DNA from: Rhypophila decipiens
Taxonomy: Eukaryota > Ascomycota > Sordariomycetes > Sordariales > Naviculisporaceae
DNA length: 64,000 bases
NCBI GenBank assembly: GCA_033297075.1
Contig: MU858214.1
Location: 1-64,000, forward strand
Reading direction: 5' to 3'
Part shown: piece after piece, positions 56,601 through 64,000 of the stretch
Layout of the letters: each line of letters opens with the position of its first letter
Position numbering within the stretch: the stretch's first letter is position 1
Made by a program: the position numbers and the translations under genes
Notes under the pieces: model-generated
The model's database searches: none
What the model was told of the DNA's origin: nothing
What the model saw: the letters and a program-made list of their open reading frames with translations, nothing else

Positions 56601-58184
56601 GAGTGTCTACAAGGAGCACGGCATATGTCAGCAGCAGCACAGAGAGACACACTAGACTGGGGGGAAAGGAGACACTCATACAACAGGATAGTCCGGACCA
56701 ACGGGAAGGCCTGTCGTCAAGTTGAATGGTTAGATAGATGTCACGTGCGCTGGATAGGTCAGGGTCTGTGGTTGCTTCGATGCTGGCCGAACGGGGATAA
56801 TGCTTTCTTGCCAGATGGCAGATTCTGGCGTCAGATAGAGATGTCCCACAGTCGCATTGGTGTTGGTAACATAAATAAGTTCGATAGACGCAGAGGAAAG
56901 GTTGTACTGGGTCGAAATTTCCAGGACGTCAGAGCGTATCGGCAAGCCTGAGGCCTCCCAAACGATGGTGGTAGAACCGGACTTGGTCCTGGTGCCTCTG
57001 ATGTAATACAGGTCATTGGAGGCTGAGACAGCCAACACAACGAGTGTAGTGCCTTTTTGTGAAGCAACGACTTGCTTAAAAGCAATCGAAGGCAGGATGA
57101 CTTGGGGCACCTGGTCTGGCCTGCTCGATGGGATGAAGGCGATACCCCGGTCAGAAGCAACAAACAAATCCGTAAACCCGCTTGGGGCAGGACAAGAAAA
57201 GAGGTTGTGTACAGTGCCTAGCGAGTCGAATCAAGCTGGGCAGTAAGAGAGTTGTCCGTGTTTGAGAAGCAACCACCAACAGTCTCATTGGCCATCTTGA
57301 ACAGGGTGGATGTTCCTGCGAAGAAGCCAGGGAGATTGCCTGGCAAAACTTGCAGAATGGACTGGTACACCTGAGGAGGAGGGACTGGGACCGGGTCGGC
57401 ATTCGAGTCATCTTGAGCTGGAATGGTATAATTGTCCGAAAGCAGGCCACCGATAGCCTTAGTACCGAGAGCGATGAGACTTTGGCCATCAGGTTTGAAC
57501 CCTCCACAGCTGAGAGCAGTGATATTCAAGGTACCGCTGGTTGTTTTGTTGGAGCGAGCTACCCATTCGATTGCTGAATGATTGGTTCTGTTAGCATTTC
57601 AATTGGACTGAGGAGTAATTACATCTAAGACGGTGAAGAGCACTTGCCTGCTGGATCGAAGGCCTCAAGACTCACGACTGCTGTGTATAGCGTCTGAGAC
57701 TGGTTTGCATCCGTCGACACAGCAGCAAGAACGACGGTATTGGTGGTGGCAGTGATGGATTGAGTGACATCGTAAACGAGAACAGAATTTCCAGCACTGG
57801 AGACAGGGCTGATCATGGAGCTTTGCCAGACTTCGGCACCGCCCTCGATGTGACGGACACAATAGAGCTGCTATACAAGTCAATTCAGTCATCAGTAACT
57901 CATCCAAGATTCTAAACTGCATGGGTGACAAGGACTTACATGATCATTCCCAATGGAAAAAATCATGGGCTGGCCATCACATCTTGGACGAGGGCAAGCT
58001 GCAAAGCCCCGCCAAACGCAGTGACTGGGGCAGTATGAGACGTGAATTCGGAACAGACTTTGAGTCCAATCTTGGCGTCAGGACTTGGCTCAACCTTGAA
58101 GGTGCCGTCATCCTGGAGCCTAGAAACAGGAGCAGGCACTGATGTTTCGATCGTCAATACGGGGGTAAGTTGAGGATTTGCCAT
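53696..58184 (-). pseudogene. large beta-propeller / amphipathic-helix / membrane protein, broken
   Basis: Nine exons can be placed by phase: 58184-57940, 57870-57648, 57573-57277, 57217-56682, 56606-54821, 54762-54666, 54596-54358, 54266-53972 and 53895-53696, about 1300 codons. The N-terminal 450 residues have propeller-like strands (MIFSIGNDHQLYCVRH, LFVASDRGIAFIPS, ASNDLYYIRGTR). The middle has long amphipathic and hydrophobic helices (GISIFLSIAGKIFRFVL), then a Pro/Asn linker and C-terminal membrane segments (FRGVVAVFVLFCCLYNFII, AAAIIFIALGFDAANAVV). No signal peptide. Lesions: one base missing near 57975, in-frame TAA at 56730-56732, a one-base frame excess in exon 5 around 55015-55030 (unless an 86-base intron is removed there), and in-frame TGA at 54201-54203. 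Exon 2 ends in a GC donor. I do not recognise the family; the domain words are my reading of the sequence pattern. Confidence 0.65.
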
Positions 58185-59054
58185 GGCGACAGCTTTCGGG
58201 GCTTCCTTTGGGGAGACTATGGCTTAGAAACAGGAAATGGAGTTTCGAAAGAAAATTGGGCGGGTTGTGGACGAATACAACAGATGAAGCAAATGGTTAC
58301 TTGTACGTATCTCAAATACAAACCCATGTGAAGGATATGGAGCCGCTCTCACGGAGCATATGGTCCGGCAAGATGAGTAGCGTGAGTCGAGACCGTGACC
58401 GGGAAAGCACGCTGGAGTCTGGACAAAAGCTGAATCCTGACGACCTGCATACCGCGATGCATTACATTAGAATTTCCACAGTGATTAGAGCCAATATATT
58501 GCTTCCAGCTGCATTGGCACTCTTGGTAGTCAGTATGCGATTGGCTCTGATAAATATCGAAGAATCACTAATTTCTAAACCAAGAAGTCCAGACGTTAAA
58601 GTCTAACTGCGGCCATGCCATCCAGTGCATCCCAACCATCGCCAAGGAGTCAATAGTATCCCCGTTGTATTTTCCTGCAGCTTAGTCACAAATATTGAGC
58701 ATGAGCTGATCTATCTCGGTCTAGCCCCCGTGGTTGTGCCAGCTGAATGCTGCAGGTAATTACCGGTACCTAGGTAAGGAAACCCCCGCATCGCTACAAT
58801 CCATTAGTCGAATTCAGCTTGCGACTTGCGTTGAACAAATCACTATGGCGAGAAATTCATGAATCATGGGAAACAATGTGGGTCATAATAACAGACAATG
58901 GGGAAGGAAAAGGAGAGAGAATCCCAAGATTCATAATGCTGGGGGCATTTCACACAGCCTTGGTCATTTTGCGACGTCTTGACACTCATTCAACCACTTC
59001 CTACGAGATCAAGTGCAAGGTCATCTTGCAGTCCAAACTCGGTAATCAACAAAG
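58185..59054. promoter_or_regulatory. shared divergent promoter region of the gene pair
   Basis: 870 bases between the two divergent ATG codons at 58184 and 59055. A frame at 58178-58606 on the plus strand overlaps the minus gene start and has no features of its own. Co-regulation of the pair is an inference from arrangement. Confidence 0.45.
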
Positions 59055-61211
59055 ATGGGCAATGCGACGCCCGGTACGCTGGCGGAATTCGACTTGGTCC
59101 TTTCCGTCACCGAAGCCTCACTCAATGCTCAGTTCATGCGCCTGTTTCTCACTCCTCTTGATGATGATGATAGCAAGTTCCTCATCAGCCATTCGATGGT
59201 TTTGAAAACCAGCCCAAACTCTAAAGCCGGTATTTTTGGCTCAATTGAATGCCCACAAGTTCACATGGATCTACCTGACGTTCCCACAAACGCACGGGTT
59301 GTGAGGTTGGCGTTCAAATTCCTGACCAACACGCCGGGTTCAACTGGGGATCCAAAAAAGGGCATCCCTTCTTATGGTGATCAATTTACTCCTTGCCCAG
59401 ACAGTTTGTGATGTGACTGACAGTGATGCTACAGATCCGACATATGACAGCGTCTTCAAGTGGTGGGACGAGAGCAAAGGAGACCCCGAATTACAAGAGC
59501 AAACTATCAATGGATGGACTTTCAGCTTTGAGTGCTCGCTCGGCCAAGCTAACATTCAACAAATCGAAGAGCGTAAGTCCGATTCAAAATTGTGGTTGCT
59601 TGACTCAGGAATAACTCATTAATAACCTCGACAGAGTATCTCCATCCGTCTACGGCTGATCGACTTCAAAGCGCAATCGACAACAAGTCGTTTCAGCCAG
59701 CTTCTCTATTCTGCCTCTTCGAAACGGGCCAGCTCGCCAGAAGCTTCCAGATGGCAGATGCCACTGGTAAGGCTATAACAGACGACGAGGCACTTTCCAA
59801 ATTCAAAATTGGGCTCACGACTCGATTCGCTCCGCCAAGACCAGGTACAGGCACAGGTGTTGCAACTCCAGGGAACGGGCTCCCAACTCCAGAGAATCCA
59901 TTCGTGCTCGGCTACGGTGTCAGCCAAGTCGATCCCAAACCGCTCCCGCAGACTCCCCAATTCGATCCTCAGAATTTTCAGTTCAGCGTAACTCATCAGC
60001 CCAATGGCTGCAGCACAATCAACTTCCTGATGCTGTTGGGTCCCATCACGAAGCTCATCGATGTGACCCAAAACCTCAACGCCGGCATCTTCACAACCCC
60101 GTTCCTCGCGGCCATCGGCGCCGACGCACCTGGACCCACCGGTCGCCCGCAGTATGACGGCACCCTGGTCATCTCAGCAAAGTCTTTCAAAGAGCAGTAC
60201 ATCGCCAAGCAGCTTCAAGATTTCTTTGCCATGCCCAATCCAACCTTTCCAAACGTCGCTGTCCACAACGATTCTACTAATGTCAATTGGAAGTCCCTCA
60301 ACAGCTACAATACTACGGCCGCCTGGCATTCTGATCAGTATGGTCAAAGCGATGATGACGTTCTTTCGTACAACGGAACCTGGACCAACGATGTCGCCAT
60401 CACCAGCAACTACGCCAACCAGCAGATGCCAGTCGACGCTGCTCGAAATCTGACCATCAAGGTATCCGCCCAAGCATGGGTAAAGTATCTCGAAACGGTC
60501 ACTGCCAGTAAGTTTTCACTTTATTTCTTCTGCCCTGCCCTAGTAAAGGAACACGTTCTAATTTCGGATTCATCACAGGTTGAAAGCACATCGACCCTTA
60601 CAGCGGAACCCTCTCCGCCGAGACGACTATTCAGCCCATCAACTTGGAGTACAACGTCACCACCAGCTCCCTCGGTGCTTGGACCTTTACCCAAAAGACC
60701 GAGGCCGCAAAACTTCCACCCATGCAGGATGACCCCAGCCACCCTGGTCAGAAGCAACTGAAGTTGAAGGGGCAAAACGAGAAGGGTGACGCACTCGAGG
60801 TCAAGACGAACATCACCGGGTCGTTTTTCAACAGGGGAACTTTTAATTGGCAGTACGTTTAACACCCGAGTTTCATTCATACATGACACAGATTGGAACT
60901 TGCGGGTGCTGATGACTGACACAGGGCTTTGATGAATCAAATAACCGACGGACTCACTCCCGTCGCACGGTCCATCTGGGCCATGTATAACGCTTACTTG
61001 TCAACCTCGTTGAGCTCAATCAACACCCAAATCGTCATGCCGGTATGTCCCTCCCCTTGTTTGAATTGCTAAGATCCTGATACTTACTCATGACAATGAA
61101 TAAACACAGGCCGGCAACGTCTTCACTTTCAATGGGCTAAGTCTGGACAAGGATAATAATCTCTATACGCTCATGAAGCACCAGACCCAATCGGGCAGAG
61201 AACATATTTAG
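59055..61211 (+). CDS. unknown 608-codon protein, possibly TULIP-like, with in-frame stop
   Basis: Six exons in phase: 59055-59376, 59435-59572, 59635-60507, 60579-60852, 60925-61042 and 61110-61211. No signal peptide or membrane helix. The N-terminal part alternates strands and acidic loops (FDLVLSVTEASLNAQF, LTPLDDDDSKF), the middle has Pro/Gly/Thr-rich linkers and conserved-looking patches (YDGTLVISAKSFKEQYIAK, WTNDVAITSNY), and the end reads GNVFTFNGLSLDKDN. This layout reminds me of the TULIP-type lipid-binding proteins that include the clostridial P47/OrfX accessory proteins, but that is a weak impression and not a match. With the best splice sites (donor GTAAGT at 60508, acceptor CACAG at 60578) a TGA at 60581-60583 interrupts the frame; splicing from GTCACT at 60498 to AAAG at 60586 would avoid it. 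Divergent from the broken gene at 58184. Confidence 0.6.
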
Positions 61212-61400
61212 AGGCAGATGTCGAAGCAAATCAAAGACTAGTCTACCGTAAAGAGGTGTACCATGAAGCTAAAAGGATTATAATGAGCACACGATATTTT
61301 CAATATATAAATACCGATGACAATTTCCAAGAAGTTGACGATGTGCTCCTGTATCAACTTTCGCCAACCAACAATAGCAGACGAGGCTGGCGCACTGTGC

Positions 61401-62538
61401 TTAGCGCATGTCCCCACGCATGTCAGACCCCGGTAGAGCCTTCAACCAGCTGTCCAAATCTTCCTTGACTCTTCTCTTGACAGTACACCTGTTTGTATCG
61501 GCAATGGACTGCAGCTTCAATGTAGGACAGTTGACCTTGTCGTTGATTAAGTCGCTGTTGCATTTGGCGTTCATGGCGCGTTGGAGTGCATCGCCCTTCC
61601 TATAAAGAGAAGCACTTGGTCAGCCTAGTTCAAAGCACATAACCAAGGTTACAAGTCAGACTTACCACCCAAAGACATAATCGCCGTGGTTTCCATAGCC
61701 AGTGTTGTCGCCAAAGGACCACACAAAAGGCTGTGACCCGTCAGCAGGCCAGTCAGCCTTGTTGTTGAAAGGCCGAGTATCCCAGTACGTCTCGTAGAAC
61801 ACTTCAGGTATCGCAACCGGATGGGTCGAAGGACACTTTCTGCTGACTGGGTAGGCAACATGGCTCTGATGATCCGGACTGTCCGTGTGTTTACCATTCC
61901 AGCACGTCGGGAAGCGAACGGTGACCATGATCCCGCCTTTGCAGGGGGTAGTCGGGAAGTCATATCGGTATCCCGACCGTGTCATGGGGCTGTCAAGACA
62001 AGTAAATTGCAGCGCAGGATTCTTGCGAGCCTCGGCTTGCGTCTTGTAAGACGGATTGCCAACCGTCATGCGGAAACCTGGTATAAAGGCTATGACCTTG
62101 CCATTCGACAGATAGTAGACTGTCTGACCACCGTTGGAAGCGGTGTATCCCAGCCCGTTGCCTACCGTGCTGACGCGCTTATATGTCCCGTTGCGGGCCT
62201 TGTAGAAGAGAACGGCGGTCCAGTAGTTGGAAAAGTCTTCCATCGGTTGGCAGCTGGTGCAGGTCGCCGTGGTGGCTTGGTCGTGGGCCTCGTGGTCCAT
62301 CGTGACGTTGAAGGCATTTCCTCCGACGATCTGGTGGAGATGGGGGGTTGGGTTCTGACCTGGGTTGACGATTCTGCGATAAAGGTGTCAGCGGGGAATG
62401 AGGATGGCTTTGGTGGGGAGGTACGTACGGATCGAGGCGGTCGACGGCGAGCTGAGCGCATGAGAAGCGTAGGGTAGTCGAGATAACGCCGGCGGGCGCC
62501 AAGGCTACCGCAGCCAGAAATGAAGAAAGCCAGCGCAT
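61401..62538 (-). CDS. secreted DUF1996-domain protein
   Basis: Three exons, 62538-62429, 62373-61666 and 61599-61401, in phase, give about 338 residues. Signal peptide MRWLSSFLAAVALAPAGVIS. The DUF1996 hallmarks are present: RFSCAQLAVDRLDP|IVNPGQ across the first intron, PHLHQIVGGNAFN, CTSCQPMEDFSNYWTAVLF, the GFRMTVGNP stretch, CLDSP, PCKGGIMVTVRFPTCWNGKH, DHQSHVAYP and WSFGDNTGYGNHGDYVFGW. The family is secreted and widespread in fungi; some members are linked to wall or stress phenotypes but the biochemical role is unknown. The terminal 65 residues (last exon) have a basic, Cys-containing tail. Its 3' end lies 190 bases from the end of the possible TULIP-like gene, on the opposite strand. 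Confidence 0.93.
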
Positions 62539-64000
62539 TGTGAGCTTGATGTGAACTTGACGCTTTTGCGAGTCTGGGTGCTGTTCAGTTAGGTCAGTCT
62601 GGACAGACCGTTTGTGTCCACAGAAAAAGTCGGCAGGTCGCCTTTGATCATCCTCAGGGTCCGACTAAGGCCTTTATGTCGGCCGGCGAGTAGAAATAAC
62701 ACCTTTTCCAACTCCAACACAATCGAAGGGCCAAGGGCGAACATAGTCAAGGCGACGACGGCATTCAACCTTTCACCGTGATCTGTCACACCCATAACTC
62801 GATAGCAAATCGACGCCGATGGTGAACTATGTGAGAGGCAAACTTGTCGGCATCTCTTTTAATAACTGTGCAATAAAGAAGACGCGATGGTATTAGTCAT
62901 GTGAGGCTCAGGTATGCCGTGGAGTTATTAGCCTGTGGGTCCGGAGGTCTTGTGCTGCACGGCAGTGAGCTTGCGTCGATTCGAAATCCGGGGTTGGCCA
63001 ATCGGATATTTTGAGGTAAAGTGTTGGAAAGGACCTTCTTCTGTTCTCGATGGTTTGAGGGAAGCATGATAGGCTGGGTAAGGGTTATCATTGGGGATGG
63101 TACTCCCCCCAGGTTTTGGTGTATCGGTTCGAGGGCAGTGTCTTGTGGGCGATGGGTTCCGGGTATCTGTTCAGTCATATCCAATCTGCTCCAGGCCGCC
63201 AAACAGGTTGACCAAAGACCTGGCATTAGATCCTAGGTAAGGGTGGAGCTAATCTTAGAAGATGGAGTATCTTGAGGATAATAAGAGATTATTGGGCTAA
63301 AAGTATCATTGAGGGGAATAGGGAGATTGTTCTAAAATGTTCTGGCTGGGAGGATGCCTAAAAAGTGTAGAATTAATATTGGAAGGCGTGACTAAAAACG
63401 TAGATGTAATGGAGGTATGAAGCTTCACGCAGGGCGTGAGGGCATTGTATGATGGTGGGATACTTGGTCAACATCACCCCGATATATAAGACGTGGTTTG
63501 CAATAGACACTCATGATCCAGACATGGAAATTCCAGGCTATGTATGGAAAAACATTTAAATAGGAAGCTTAATAGACATGCCCCACTACTTTCATATACA
63601 GGCGCCAGTCCAGTGTGACTCTATTTTCCAGTCAAGTTATGTATTCTACCTAGTGAAAGACCGTCAAAGCATCCCAGACTGGCCCTGCCCTACACAGTTC
63701 CTCCAATCCTGTATGAGTATGAAGATCAAATGTCTCAACGCCCTCCACTCCCTGCAGTCGAGGACCCCAGAGATACACACGTGCTCCACTCATCATTCTC
63801 AGCCCGACGTCCTTGTGAACCTCCACCTCCAGTGCCACCCGGGCTGGCATTTTGCTTTACCACGTCCACGGCATTCCAAGGGTCACGTTGGCCGCCAAAC
63901 AGCCAGTTCTCCATGGAACTGTTGCCTTTGAACGTGTCTCTTGCTTGACTTGGCGGGTCCTGGTGAGATCGTTTGACGGGAACCCAAGGTTCGGGGCTGG
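62539..64000. other. intergenic, no gene recognised
   Basis: About 1.46 kb to the window end, upstream of the DUF1996 gene. Frames at 62897-63226 (-) and 63578-63931 (+) have no recognisable sequence, introns or start context. A gene could enter from beyond the edge. Confidence 0.45.

Noticed and set aside
56694..56730. 34-base intron that would skip the TAA at 56730 in the large minus-strand gene
   Set aside because: Too short for a fungal intron, and the resulting frame does not lead into the next exon.
57940..58010. a 56-base intron (GTCACT to CCAG) that would remove the early frameshift in the large minus-strand gene
   Set aside because: The donor is weak, and the removed stretch reads as good coding sequence continuing into the next part except for one missing base; a one-base lesion explains it better.
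58178..58606. 142-codon plus-strand frame in the divergent promoter
   Set aside because: Overlaps the start of the minus-strand gene, lacks domain features and has low-quality start context.
61821..62477. 218-codon open frame on the plus strand
   Set aside because: Antisense to the DUF1996 gene, whose motifs and introns are clear.
62970..63005. tRNA-like T-loop (GATTCGAAATC)
   Set aside because: No matching acceptor stem, D-arm or anticodon arm could be folded around it.

Overview
The window looks like genomic DNA of a filamentous ascomycete (Pezizomycotina). Genes carry short GT-AG introns of about 45-100 bases with CTAAC/CTGAC-type branch sites, and the gene content is typical of such fungi: a HET-domain protein, a NACHT/ankyrin NLR, DUF3433, a LaeA-like methyltransferase, CVNH, DUF1996 and small cysteine-rich secreted proteins. 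I cannot place it below that level. I saw no rRNA or tRNA gene, CRISPR array or origin.

Layout. 0.3-4.2 kb (-): intact P-type ATPase of the Na+/K+ (IIC) type. 6.2-8.3 kb: a small secreted protein (-) and an unknown 188-aa protein (+). 9.1-10.1 kb: gene debris, namely an inverted oxidoreductase-like tail and the C-terminal end of a cytochrome P450. 10.1-17.5 kb (-): a large DUF3433 membrane protein and a SNF2/Rad5-type helicase. 18.0-23.3 kb (+): a NACHT/C2H2/ankyrin NLR with two reading-frame problems. 23.7-27.4 kb (-): a Gfo/Idh/MocA oxidoreductase with a GC-AG intron and a frame-broken F-box gene, separated by a TIR element with telomere-like repeats. 28.6-32.8 kb (-): a CVNH lectin and a mucin-like secreted protein. 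34.8-41.2 kb: Mn/Fe superoxide dismutase (-), an unknown 171-aa protein (+), a T5orf172 protein (-) and a membrane protein (+). 42.2-44.0 kb (+): a ten-exon LaeA-like methyltransferase with micro-exons. 46.1-53.2 kb (+): a small cysteine-rich secreted protein, a HET protein and a seven-helix receptor. 53.7-61.2 kb: a divergent pair made of a nine-exon beta-propeller/amphipathic/membrane protein (-), clearly broken, and a six-exon protein that may be TULIP-like (+). 61.4-62.5 kb (-): a secreted DUF1996 protein. 62.5-64 kb: no gene seen.

Four non-autonomous transposon-like elements are visible, at 25322-25644, 27771-28096, 41574-41865 and 44320-44854. The last has a perfect 8-bp target-site duplication and contains a 16-bp minisatellite.

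The main pattern is that the conserved genes (ATPase, helicase, SOD, methyltransferase, receptor, T5orf172, DUF3433) read through without a break, while several accessory genes (P450, NLR, F-box and both members of the divergent pair) carry frameshifts or in-frame stops. That argues for real decay of accessory genes rather than uniformly poor sequence. The divergent pair at 53.7-61.2 kb is the best candidate for an undescribed system: two large linked genes of unrecognised function sharing a promoter region and degrading together. The NLR and HET genes suggest non-self recognition (heterokaryon incompatibility) functions; the secreted proteins suggest interaction with the surroundings or a host. 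Exon boundaries were worked out by hand from splice sites and codon phase, without transcript data.
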